Positions 25,639 to 33,768 of a DNA stretch of 64,000 nt are shown piece by piece; the stretch's first letter is position 1, and each line of letters opens with the position of its first letter. This DNA is from Enterobacteriaceae bacterium UBA5654 (lineage in GTDB: Bacteria; Pseudomonadota; Gammaproteobacteria; Enterobacterales; Enterobacteriaceae). Made by a program: the position numbers and the translations under genes. The DNA lies in contig DIJC01000004.1 of NCBI GenBank assembly GCA_002421005.1, forward strand, positions 186,001 to 250,000. The letters run 5' to 3'. The notes under the pieces were generated by a model. It was not told the DNA's origin, searched no databases, and saw nothing but the letters and a program-made list of their open reading frames with translations.

Positions 25639-26859
25639 GTGGTAGCCGAGAGTCAGCCAGGACATATCGATCAAATTAAGCAGACCAATGCAGGAGCGGT
25701 TTATCGTCTGATTGATCAGCTTGGCCCGGTATCGCGCATTGACCTTTCGCGTCTCGCACAGCTCGCACCCGCCAGTATTACCAAAATTGTCCGTGAAATG
25801 CTGGAAGCGCATCTGGTGCAGGAAACGGAAATTCAGGATCCGGGCAGTCGTGGCCGTCCCGCTGTCGGGTTGATGGTCGAAACCGAGGCCTGGCATTATC
25901 TATCCCTGCGCATTAATCGCGGCACCGTGCAGATTGCCCTTCGTGATTTAAGCAGCAAACGGGTGGCAGAAGAGGAACTGGCGCTTCCCCTCGACGATCC
26001 TGAACCGCTTTTAACGCGGATCATCACTCATATCGATCAGTTTTTTATCCGCCATCAGCACAAACTTGAACGCCTGACCGCGATCGCCATTACGTTACCC
26101 GGAATTATTGACACCGAGAATGGCATTGTCCACCGGATGCCTTTTTATGAAGACGTCAAGGACATGCCGCTGGGTGAAACCCTGGAAAATCATACCGGTG
26201 TGCCCGTGTACATCCAGCACGATATCAGCGCGTGGACCATGGCGGAACTGCTGTTCGGCGCGTCGCGCGGGGCGCGGGATGTGATTCAGGTAGTTATCGA
26301 TCACAATGTCGGCGCAGGGGTGATCACCGATGGCCGCCTGCTCCACGCCGGAAGCAGCAGCCTGGTTGAGATCGGTCATACCCAGGTCGATCCCTGGGGC
26401 AAGCGCTGCTACTGCGGGAATCATGGCTGTCTTGAAACCATCGCCAGCATTGAAAGCGTGCTGGAACTGGCGCAGGTGCGGATGAGTCAGTCCATGAGCT
26501 CCATGCTGCATCAGCAGCCTCTGAGCGTTGCCTCACTGTGCGAGGCCGCGCAGCAGGGCGATTTGCTGGCAAAAGACATCATCAGTGGCGTCGGTACTCA
26601 CGTCGGGCGGATTATCGCCATCATGGTGAATTTATTTAATCCACAAAAAATCTTAATCGGTTCGCCGTTCAACCAGGCGTCTGACATCCTCTTTCCGGCC
26701 ATCGCCGATTGTATTCGTCAGCAGGCGCTCCCGGCATACAGCAAGCAGATTTCCGTTGAGAGCACCCAGTTCTCTAATCAGGGAACAATGGCGGGTGCCG
26801 CGCTGGTCAAAGACGCGATGTATAACGGATCGTTACTGATTCGCCTTTTACAAGGTTAA
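25639..26859 (+). CDS. mlc: Mlc (DgsA), glucose-responsive repressor of PTS genes
   Basis: 406 residues from a GTG start, equal to E. coli Mlc. ROK family: helix-turn-helix in 'GPVSRIDLSRLAQLAPASIT', then the ROK fold with zinc ligands H in 'LVEIGHTQVD' and three cysteines in 'CYCGNHGCLE'. Mlc represses ptsG, manXYZ, ptsHI, malT and itself; it is sequestered by dephosphorylated PtsG EIIB when glucose is present. The C-terminal amphipathic helix needed for membrane sequestration and tetramers is present. Confidence 0.96.
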   Translation: MVAESQPGHIDQIKQTNAGAVYRLIDQLGPVSRIDLSRLAQLAPASITKIVREMLEAHLVQETEIQDPGSRGRPAVGLMVETEAWHYLSLRINRGTVQIALRDLSSKRVAEEELALPLDDPEPLLTRIITHIDQFFIRHQHKLERLTAIAITLPGIIDTENGIVHRMPFYEDVKDMPLGETLENHTGVPVYIQHDISAWTMAELLFGASRGARDVIQVVIDHNVGAGVITDGRLLHAGSSSLVEIGHTQVDPWGKRCYCGNHGCLETIASIESVLELAQVRMSQSMSSMLHQQPLSVASLCEAAQQGDLLAKDIISGVGTHVGRIIAIMVNLFNPQKILIGSPFNQASDILFPAIADCIRQQALPAYSKQISVESTQFSNQGTMAGAALVKDAMYNGSLLIRLLQG

Positions 26860-26987
26860 CTAATATTCACTGATAACCTAAAAAATTGCGCTATCTCAAA
26901 CTGGCGGTTGACATCTTCACTTAGACTTTCTCCACCGTGATCTATAAATCAGAATGATATTTACCCGATTCAACAGTGGAGTGAATC

Positions 26988-27683
26988 ATGCTTAAGCGTT
27001 TCTTTATTACCGGTACTGATACCGCTGTCGGAAAAACAGTGGTTTCCCGTGCGCTGTTGCAGGCGATGGCTGCTGGCGGAAAAAGCGTGGCGGGTTACAA
27101 ACCCGTTGCGAAGGGGAGCAAAGAGACGCCAGAGGGACTACGCAACAAAGATGCTCTGGTGCTGCAAAGCGTTTCAACGCTAGCGCTGCCCTATGAGGCG
27201 ATCAACCCCATCGCGCTGAGTGAAGAAGAAAGCAGCGTGGCGCACAGCTCGCCGATTAACTATTCCCGGCTTTCGGAAGGTCTGGCGACGCTTTCCCGGC
27301 AGGTCGATCACGTAGTGGTCGAAGGCACAGGCGGCTGGCGCAGCCTGATGAACGATTTGCGTCCACTCTCAGAATGGGTCGTTCAGGAACAGCTTCCGGT
27401 GCTGTTAGTGGTCGGTATTCAGGAAGGCTGCATCAACCACGCGCTGCTGACGGCGCAGGCGATTGCCAACGACGGCCTGCCGCTGCTGGGCTGGGTCGCT
27501 AATCGTATCAACCCTGGGCTGGCGCATTACGCTGAAATTATTGACGTGCTGAGTAAAAAACTTCCCGCGCCCCTGATTGGCGAGCTGCCTTACCTGCCGA
27601 GAGCGGAACAGCGCGACCTGGCGCAGTACATTAATTTAGCGATGCTCGGCGATGTGCTGGCGGTAGAGGGAGCCCTGGCGTAA
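26988..27683 (+). CDS. bioD2: BioD2, dethiobiotin synthetase paralogue (YnfK)
   Basis: 231 residues, as in E. coli YnfK/BioD2. P-loop 'GTDTAVGKTVVSRALL' at residues 8-23, a substrate lysine in 'YKPVAKGSKETPEG', and 'VEGTGGWRSLMND' for the second ATP/Mg site. Adds CO2 to diaminopelargonate in biotin synthesis; the bio-operon copy would be elsewhere. The 3' end overlaps the clcB remnant on the other strand by 48 bp. Confidence 0.92.
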   Translation: MLKRFFITGTDTAVGKTVVSRALLQAMAAGGKSVAGYKPVAKGSKETPEGLRNKDALVLQSVSTLALPYEAINPIALSEEESSVAHSSPINYSRLSEGLATLSRQVDHVVVEGTGGWRSLMNDLRPLSEWVVQEQLPVLLVVGIQEGCINHALLTAQAIANDGLPLLGWVANRINPGLAHYAEIIDVLSKKLPAPLIGELPYLPRAEQRDLAQYINLAMLGDVLAVEGALA

Positions 27684-27824
27684 GGTCCGCGACAAAACCG
27701 ACGCCACCACGCAGGCCAGCAGCAAACCGGGTAATAACGCACATTGCCCGGTCATTTCACAAACCATCAGCGCAGACATAATCGGCACACCAATAACCAC
27801 AGCAAATAACAGGCGTCGAAACAT
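27636..27824 (-). pseudogene. clcB: clcB remnant: in-frame internal deletion of the ClC chloride channel
   Basis: 62 codons. The first 12 (MFRRLLFAVVIG) match the E. coli ClcB start MFHRLLIATVVG. The remaining 50 begin 'VPIMSALMVCEMTG' and run to 'YRQHIAEHR', matching the last 50 residues of ClcB ('APIMSTLMICEMTG' to 'YRQHTAKHS'). About 350 central codons, with all the chloride-binding segments, are missing, and the join is in frame. The position next to bioD2 is where E. coli and Salmonella carry clcB. It cannot be a working channel. The reading frame's end overlaps bioD2. Confidence 0.88.
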
Positions 27825-27845
27825 CGCAGAGGCGTCAGGGCGATC

Positions 27846-27878
27846 AAAAAGCCTCCCGTGTGCAACCGATCGGGAGGC
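27846..27878 (-). terminator. Terminator of the osmU operon
   Basis: Minus strand stem GCCTCCCG/CGGGAGGC (27871-27878 and 27851-27858) with a 12-base loop, followed by TTTTTGAT. Starts 8 bp after the osmV stop. Confidence 0.85.
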
Positions 27879-27886
27879 TTATCACA

Positions 27887-29035
27887 TCAGCTGTCGCTGT
27901 GAATATTCAGTGCCCGGCGGGTGCGCCCGGAACTGAGATAATCGGCGATATAGTCCTGGGAAATTTCACCGCTGTAGCGTCCGTCTTCGTCCACGATTGG
28001 CATCCAGCTGGTATTGCTCTCATACAGCTTAGACAGTACCACGCGCAGGTTATCTTCCGCCTTGCCGGTAACGCGGAACGGGTGAAGCAGGTCAGCGCTG
28101 GTGCCCGGCGCATTGCGCGCTTCGCGGCGTTTGATAAAGCCCAGCGGCTTGCCATCCTCATCCACAACGGTGATCGCGCGGATGTCGTTATCGTCCATCA
28201 TGGCGAACGCTTCCAGGGCGGGCGTTGAGCGGCGGACGGTAAGGGTAGGCTGCTGATCCGTCACATCGCCCGCCGAAACCAGCAGCAGACGTTTCAGGGT
28301 GCGGTCCTGACCGACAAAAGAGCCGACAAATTCATTCGCCGGTTTTGCCAGTAGCTCGTCCGGGCTGGCGCACTGCACAATGCGCCCCTGGCGGAATACC
28401 GCGATACGATCGCCCAGCTTAAGCGCCTCATCAATATCGTGGCTGACCAGCATCACCGTCTTCTTCAGCTTACGCTGCATCTCCAGGAACTGGTTCTGGA
28501 TCACCTCGCGGTTGATCGGGTCTACCGCGCCGAAAGGTTCATCCATCAGCAGGACCGGCGGATCGGCCGCCAGAGCGCGGATCACGCCGATGCGCTGCTG
28601 CTGTCCGCCGGACATCTCTTTCGGGTAGCGATGAAGAAATTTCTTCGGGTCCAGCGCAACCATATCCATCAGCTCTTCCGCGCGGCTTTTATAGCGGGCT
28701 TTATCCCAGCCGAGCATACGCGGAACGACGGTTATATTTTCCTCAATGGTCATATTGGGAAACAGACCAATTTGCTGGATCACATAGCCAATATTGCGGC
28801 GCAGGGTAACGGTATCCATGCCGCTGGTGTCCTCGCCGTTAATCAGGATCTTGCCGCCAGAAGGCGCAATCAGCCGGTTAATCATTTTCAGGGTGGTGGT
28901 TTTACCGCAGCCGGAAGGGCCGAGCAGCACGCACATTTCACCTTCCGGTACGTTCAGATTCACATTATCGACCGCTTTAAAAATCTGGCCGTTTTTTTGC
29001 TTAAATTGTTTAGTCAGGTTTTCCAGTTTTATCAT
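27887..29035 (-). CDS. osmV: OsmV, ATPase of osmoprotectant ABC importer OsmU
   Basis: 382 residues with the start at 29035 (MIKLENLTKQF). ABC domain: Walker A 'GPSGCGKTTTLK', signature 'MSGGQQQRIGV', Walker B 'VLLMDEPFGAVD' and switch His in 'MLVSHDIDEA'. The C-terminal third holds two CBS repeats ('RSTPALEAFAMMDDNDIRA' and 'NLRVVLSKLYESN'), typical of glycine-betaine/OpuC ATPases, which sense ionic strength or nucleotides. Overlaps osmW by one base (TAATG). Confidence 0.92.
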   Translation of the reverse strand: MIKLENLTKQFKQKNGQIFKAVDNVNLNVPEGEMCVLLGPSGCGKTTTLKMINRLIAPSGGKILINGEDTSGMDTVTLRRNIGYVIQQIGLFPNMTIEENITVVPRMLGWDKARYKSRAEELMDMVALDPKKFLHRYPKEMSGGQQQRIGVIRALAADPPVLLMDEPFGAVDPINREVIQNQFLEMQRKLKKTVMLVSHDIDEALKLGDRIAVFRQGRIVQCASPDELLAKPANEFVGSFVGQDRTLKRLLLVSAGDVTDQQPTLTVRRSTPALEAFAMMDDNDIRAITVVDEDGKPLGFIKRREARNAPGTSADLLHPFRVTGKAEDNLRVVLSKLYESNTSWMPIVDEDGRYSGEISQDYIADYLSSGRTRRALNIHSDS

Positions 29036-29682
29036 TATCGTATCCCCTTCGGTGTCAGCACGATTTGCAGACGATGCAGTAACCAGTCCAGCACAATCGC
29101 CAGCAGACAAATCATCAACGCGCCAGCAATCAGCATGCGAATATCGCTGCCGCCGATGCCGTTCAGTAATAACAGGCCTAAGCCACCCGCGCCGATCACG
29201 GCGGCAATTGCCATCACGCCGATGTTCATGACCACGGCGGTGCGAATACCGCCAAAAATGACCGGCAGCGCCATCGGAATTTCAACCCAGCGCAAACGCT
29301 GCCAGAAGGTCATACCAATGCCGCGTCCGGCTTCACGCAGGCCGGGTGGCAGATTATCCAGCGCCGTATGGGTGTTACGCACAATCGGCAACAGTGAGTA
29401 AAGAAAAACGGCGGTGATGGCCGGAAGCGGGCCGATACCCTGACCGATCAGCGAAAATACCGGGATCATCAGGCCAAACAGCGCGATGGATGGAATGGTC
29501 AGCAGAATGGTCGCCAGACCGAGAATCGGCGTTGCCAGCCACTTATAGCGAACAATTACGATCCCCAATGGGACGCCAATGAGAATCGCCAGGCCTACCG
29601 CCAACCCGACCAGCCACAGGTGCTGGAAGGTGAGGCTGAAGATAAAGCCAGCGTTATCAATCATATAATGAATAGTATCCAT
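29035..29682 (-). CDS. osmW: OsmW, permease of OsmU importer
   Basis: 215 residues with five to six membrane helices. OpuC/ProW-type permease loop '…LREAGRGIGMTFWQRLRWVEI' (EAA-like, about residues 133-155). Preceded by AAGGAGCG. Forms the inner-membrane channel with the second permease gene at 30614-31327. Confidence 0.92.
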   Translation of the reverse strand: MDTIHYMIDNAGFIFSLTFQHLWLVGLAVGLAILIGVPLGIVIVRYKWLATPILGLATILLTIPSIALFGLMIPVFSLIGQGIGPLPAITAVFLYSLLPIVRNTHTALDNLPPGLREAGRGIGMTFWQRLRWVEIPMALPVIFGGIRTAVVMNIGVMAIAAVIGAGGLGLLLLNGIGGSDIRMLIAGALMICLLAIVLDWLLHRLQIVLTPKGIR

Positions 29683-29691
29683 GCGCGCTCC

Positions 29692-30594
29692 TTATAGCAG
29701 GCCTTTGCTTTGCAGGAAGTCGCGGGCGACCTGCTGAGGTGACTGATGATCGATATCCACCTTCGCGTTCATATCGGTGATGGCGTCATTATTAAGCTGG
29801 CTGGACAAGGTGTTTAATGCTTCTTCCAGCCCCGGATTAGCGTCCAGGGTGTCTTTACGCACTACCGGCGTCACGGCGTAGCTGGGGAAGAAACCTTTAT
29901 CATCTTCCAGCACCTTCAGGTCGAAGCCTTTTACCCGTCCGTCGGTGGTGTAAACCAGCCCGGCATCGACAAAGCCATCGCGAATGGCGTTATAAACCAG
30001 ACCGGGGTCCATCTGGCGGATTTGCGGGCGATCCAGCTCCATCTGATACGCTTGCTGGAGAGGCTTCATGCCGTCGCTGCGCCCGGAGAACTCAAGATCC
30101 AGACCGAGCAGCCAGTTGTTGTCCGGGTCATTGCGGCGGATGTCTTCAATCTTCGCCACCATCTGCGACATGGTCGTAATGTGTTCCGCGTCAGCCCGTT
30201 TACGCTGCATCGCGAACGCATAGGTATTGTTCATATCAGCCGGTTTAAGCCACACCAGACCATGCTTTGCATCCAGCTTTTTCACCGTCTCGTAAGACTC
30301 CTGCGGGGTCATGCGCTGATTGATATGGTTAAAAATGATCAGCGACGTGCCGGTATATTCCCAGGTCATATCCACCTGTTTGTTAATCATCGCATTACGC
30401 GAAATCACGGTGGCGATATTGGTTTTCGGCTGAACCTGAAATCCCTTTTTTTGCAGATACTGCACGGTCATCGCCGACAGAATATGCTGCTCGGTAAAAC
30501 TTTTGGTCGCCAGCACCAGCGGTGCCGCGCTGGCCTGGCTGCCGATCAATGAAGCAGCGGCAATCAGGCTTAAAAAACAGGTTTTTAACGTCAT
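29692..30594 (-). CDS. osmX: OsmX, periplasmic binding protein of OsmU
   Basis: 300 residues. Signal peptide about 1-23 (cut after 'SQASA'). OpuAC-type fold: 'LVLATKSFTEQHILSAMTVQYL' region near the start, and 'WEYTGTSLIIFN' supplying aromatic residues for quaternary ammonium binding. Captures glycine betaine or choline-O-sulfate in the Salmonella OsmU system. Good ribosome site (TAAGGAG). Cotranscribed with neighbours. Confidence 0.92.
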   Translation of the reverse strand: MTLKTCFLSLIAAASLIGSQASAAPLVLATKSFTEQHILSAMTVQYLQKKGFQVQPKTNIATVISRNAMINKQVDMTWEYTGTSLIIFNHINQRMTPQESYETVKKLDAKHGLVWLKPADMNNTYAFAMQRKRADAEHITTMSQMVAKIEDIRRNDPDNNWLLGLDLEFSGRSDGMKPLQQAYQMELDRPQIRQMDPGLVYNAIRDGFVDAGLVYTTDGRVKGFDLKVLEDDKGFFPSYAVTPVVRKDTLDANPGLEEALNTLSSQLNNDAITDMNAKVDIDHQSPQQVARDFLQSKGLL

Positions 30595-30613
30595 TTAACG
30601 CTCCTTATTATTG

Positions 30614-31327
30614 TTATCGGGCGACGTGCGGCGTCAGGATGCGGCCCAGACTTGCCAGCAGGACGTCGAGGATCAGCGCAAAAAGGGCGGTTGCCGTTGC
30701 GCCAAGAATGAGCGTCGGGAAGTCATTCAGGTAAATGCCGGGGAAAATCAGTTCGCCGTAGCTGCTGGCCCCGATAAGGAAGGCGAGCGGGGCGGTGCCC
30801 ACGTTGATGGCGGTCGCAATCCGAATGCCGGACAGCATGACGCTCCAGGCATTCGGCAACTCAACCTGACGCAGGCGCTGCCATTTGGTCATGCCAATGC
30901 CGTTTGCCGCTTCAAGTAGTGATGCCGGAACCGAGCACAGTCCGGCATAGGTATTACGCACAATCGGCAGCAGCGAGGCGAGGAACAGGGCGATAATCGC
31001 TGGCGTATCGCCAATGCCGATAAACACCATCGCCAGTGCCAGTACCGCCAGCGGCGGCAGCGTATTGCCGACGTTAAAGATCTGCATCACGTATTCAGCC
31101 ACACCGCGTGCGGCGGGGCGGCTGAGTAAGATCCCGCAGGGAATGCCGACCAGTAACGCAAGAAACATCGAACTGAAGACGAGGATCAGATGTTGTTGAC
31201 CCAGATAAATCAAATCAACTTTGCGCGCCGCGATGGTGTCGGGACCTATTCCCCAGACCAGTAATGCCAGCACAATGATGATAGCGGCAATAAATAAAAG
31301 GGCGCGTTGAAGAGCGGTTGTATGCAT
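30614..31327 (-). CDS. osmY: OsmY-type permease of OsmU (YehW-like)
   Basis: 237 residues from the ATG at 31327 (MHTTALQRALLF), which has GGGAGAG upstream. Six predicted helices with the permease loop '…LLEAANGIGMTKWQRLRQVEL' (about 150-170). First gene of the four-gene osmU operon, the order found in Salmonella between clcB and dmsD. The name osmY here means the OsmU permease and not the E. coli periplasmic protein OsmY. Confidence 0.9.
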   Translation of the reverse strand: MHTTALQRALLFIAAIIIVLALLVWGIGPDTIAARKVDLIYLGQQHLILVFSSMFLALLVGIPCGILLSRPAARGVAEYVMQIFNVGNTLPPLAVLALAMVFIGIGDTPAIIALFLASLLPIVRNTYAGLCSVPASLLEAANGIGMTKWQRLRQVELPNAWSVMLSGIRIATAINVGTAPLAFLIGASSYGELIFPGIYLNDFPTLILGATATALFALILDVLLASLGRILTPHVAR

Positions 31328-31624
31328 TGCTGTGCCTCTCCCTGTATGCATGTGTTATGGCAACCCGGTGGCTGCATGTTGTTATGCCATGTCTGGCAGG
31401 GTGATAGAGCTATAGCAAGGGGATCGAAGGCGCACCAGAAAGCGGTGAAATAAATAGTTACGTCAGGCAAGTGATAACAGCGGGTTATGCCTTATAACGT
31501 AACGGCTGAGCGCATTTTTCTGGAAAAATCTTAAAAACGGCACCCATGAAGTGACGTTGTCACTTTGAGCGGGTTATATACAGCGCGGAAAAAAGGAACG
31601 GGCATGAAAATCATGCCCGTTAAA
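31328..31624. other. osmU promoter region (297 bp)
   Basis: Non-coding stretch between the dmsD stop and the first osmU gene. It should hold the osmotic-stress promoter of osmU (minus strand) and the end of the dms operon. I found no clear terminator or operator I could defend. Confidence 0.3.
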
Positions 31625-32233
31625 TCAACGATAAAGCGTTTTTTGCGCTACAGGGATCAGCAAATCAGCCTGCCATTGTGCCAGGGTGATTTGCGCCAGT
31701 TGCCCCAGCGCCTGATAAAAGGGATGCGCCGCGTGCTCGACAAACTGCGAAAGAAAACGCCCGGCCCACGGCAGCAGGTGCCAGGCCAGAAGCTGGTCGC
31801 GCTGTGCGGACTGACCGTTTTCACTTAGCCAGGCCACCAGTAACAGCAGCGTGCCAACGTGATCCTCTGGCTCATTCTGCGTGGCGTCAAAGGCGATGCC
31901 GTTCTCGCGCATCCACTGACGCAGCGCCAGCGTCGAGTCGCCGAACAGCACGCTTTCGCGATCGAGCCAGACCGATCCCCATGGCGGTGCGGGCAACGCC
32001 CACGGACCGACAAAAAGCCGCTGAAACGCCTGTGGCAGGGTTTCATCACTCTCCTGCGCAAAACCGTTCAGTTGCTCAGGCTGCCCGGCAAACGGTAAAT
32101 GCTCCCGCCATTCACCGGACCTGAACGCCTCTACCAGGGGTACGACGTCAGGTGAATCCGGGGGATAGTAAAAAAGTGCGCCCAGAACGCGGGCGGTAAG
32201 CGCCATGGCGTCGCGCTGATGACTCTCATGCAT
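31625..32233 (-). CDS. dmsD: DmsD, Tat-substrate chaperone
   Basis: 202 residues with the start at 32233 (MHESHQRDAMALTARVLG), close to E. coli DmsD (204). A GTG 45 bp upstream would give a longer form without homologous support. TorD/DmsD family motifs: 'FVGPWALPAPPWGSVWLDRESVLFG' region (about 78-102) and 'NEPEDHVGTLL'. Binds the twin-arginine leader of the catalytic subunit until cofactor loading is complete. Last gene of the operon, 45 bp after dmsC. Confidence 0.94.
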   Translation of the reverse strand: MHESHQRDAMALTARVLGALFYYPPDSPDVVPLVEAFRSGEWREHLPFAGQPEQLNGFAQESDETLPQAFQRLFVGPWALPAPPWGSVWLDRESVLFGDSTLALRQWMRENGIAFDATQNEPEDHVGTLLLLVAWLSENGQSAQRDQLLAWHLLPWAGRFLSQFVEHAAHPFYQALGQLAQITLAQWQADLLIPVAQKTLYR

Positions 32234-32278
32234 ATCATGTTGTTCCCAAAATAGCGCAGGTTTCCCTGCGCCAGTCAC

Positions 32279-33136
32279 TTATCCAGCGACCGCCATACCG
32301 ACGGTCATGTGCAGGCCGTAAAAAATGCCCCTGCCCAGCAGCTCGCCTGCGATGACGCAAAGCCAGCCTGCCAGTAAACCCAGCGTATGCGGCGTTTGTC
32401 GGCGCACCAGAGGGCAGATCCAGCAGCCCAGACCGGCGCACAGCAACCCGACGCGCCAGATTTGCAGTAACGCGTAATCCGGCACCAGCGCGCTGGCCTG
32501 TTGTACCGAGCTATGCACCGCGCCAATGTGCACGCTTTGTAGCAGGATCACCGCCACGCTCACCAGCAGCGCGGCCACGCTGAGTGAGGCAAACAGCGTT
32601 CCCTTAAACGGGATTTTCGCTATCCGCAGCAGTAGTGCGGCAAAAACAGGGCCGCTTAGCAGCGCGGTGAGGAAAAAGCCCAGCGTGGTGTAAGGGGTAA
32701 ACCAGGTCGGCACCGTATCAATCTGGTAGACCCGCGTCATTGCCCAGATAAATACGATCCCCAGAATCATGCTGAAAATCAGCCAGATCCTGCCCACCCG
32801 CGCAGGCATTTTACCCGTCACCGCCACCAGCCACCAGAGTCCGCCCACCGCAAAGAACAGCGAGCCGCAGGCAATCTCGTTACTCAGCGCTGATTCACCC
32901 ACACGGTTAAGCGAGTTAAAGGCCCGCAGCGGCGAGCCTAAGTGAGCGATCGACGCGAGAAAGGCGATCCCCATCACCAGCCAGAGAATAAAAAGACTGC
33001 GGACAATACGCTGCTGGCCGGGGCGATCGTCCTGCGAAGCCATCCAGCCCAGACCGACCACAACAAGCCCGCCGACCACGCACTGCCCGAGAACCGTAAA
33101 TAATACCAGCGGCCATTCATGCCATCCGTTTCCCAT
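32279..33136 (-). CDS. ynfH: DmsC/YnfH-like membrane anchor subunit
   Basis: 285 residues from the ATG at 33136 (MGNGWHEWPLVLFTVLGQ), matching E. coli YnfH. Eight membrane helices. Anchors the reductase to the inner membrane and oxidises menaquinol. Ribosome site GGAGG lies within the end of dmsB; the genes are separated by one base. Confidence 0.94.
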   Translation of the reverse strand: MGNGWHEWPLVLFTVLGQCVVGGLVVVGLGWMASQDDRPGQQRIVRSLFILWLVMGIAFLASIAHLGSPLRAFNSLNRVGESALSNEIACGSLFFAVGGLWWLVAVTGKMPARVGRIWLIFSMILGIVFIWAMTRVYQIDTVPTWFTPYTTLGFFLTALLSGPVFAALLLRIAKIPFKGTLFASLSVAALLVSVAVILLQSVHIGAVHSSVQQASALVPDYALLQIWRVGLLCAGLGCWICPLVRRQTPHTLGLLAGWLCVIAGELLGRGIFYGLHMTVGMAVAG

Positions 33137-33137
33137 T

Positions 33138-33758
33138 TCAGACTTCCTCCGGGTTTGCCAGAAAACCTGTCGCATCGCCGCAGGGGCGGGTATTGGCGTT
33201 AGGTTTGATCACCAGATTGGGGCGAGTGAAATGCGCGCCCGGTAACGGCGCAACGGCGGCAAGTTCGCCATATTTTTTGCGCAGCTCTTCGACAGGGGCG
33301 AAATCGAGCGCCCGCAGCGGGCAGGACTCCACGCAGATCGGCTTTTTCCCTTCGTTGATCACGCGGTCATGGCAGCCGTCGCATTTCGTCATATGACCTT
33401 TTGCCGCGTTATATTGCGGCGCGCCGTAAGGGCAGGCCATATGGCAGTAACGGCAGCCGATGCAGATGTCTTCATCGACGATCACGAAGCCGTCGTCACG
33501 TTTGTGCATGGCTCCGCTGGGGCAAACTTTGGTACAGGCCGGATCGTCACAGTGGTTGCAGGCAATCGACAAGTAATAGGCAAAGACATTTTGCCGCCAG
33601 GTACCGTTATCCTCCTGCCAGTCGCCGCCCGCGTATTCATAAATGCGGCGGAAGCTGACGTCAGGCGTTAAGTCCTTGTAATCCTTACAGGCCAGTTCGC
33701 AGGTTTTGCATCCCGTACAGCGGCTGGAATCGATATAAAATCCATATTGTGTGCTCAT
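33138..33758 (-). CDS. ynfG: DmsB/YnfG-like iron-sulfur subunit
   Basis: 206 residues from the ATG at 33758 (MSTQYGFYIDSSRCTGCK). Four [4Fe-4S] cysteine sets: 'CTGCKTCELAC', 'CNHCDDPACTKVC', 'CIGCRYCHMAC' and 'CDGC…CVESC'. Transfers electrons from the membrane anchor to the molybdopterin subunit. Ribosome site GAGGAGG. Confidence 0.96.
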   Translation of the reverse strand: MSTQYGFYIDSSRCTGCKTCELACKDYKDLTPDVSFRRIYEYAGGDWQEDNGTWRQNVFAYYLSIACNHCDDPACTKVCPSGAMHKRDDGFVIVDEDICIGCRYCHMACPYGAPQYNAAKGHMTKCDGCHDRVINEGKKPICVESCPLRALDFAPVEELRKKYGELAAVAPLPGAHFTRPNLVIKPNANTRPCGDATGFLANPEEV

Positions 33759-33768
33759 CAATGCCTCC

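Noticed and set aside
31372..31385. Second Ter-like sequence GCATGTTGTTATG
   Set aside because: It keeps ATGTTGT but loses the essential AACTAA part of the Ter core.
32234..32278. GTG start for a longer DmsD
   Set aside because: Family length and alignment fit the ATG at 32233; the extra 15 residues have no counterpart.
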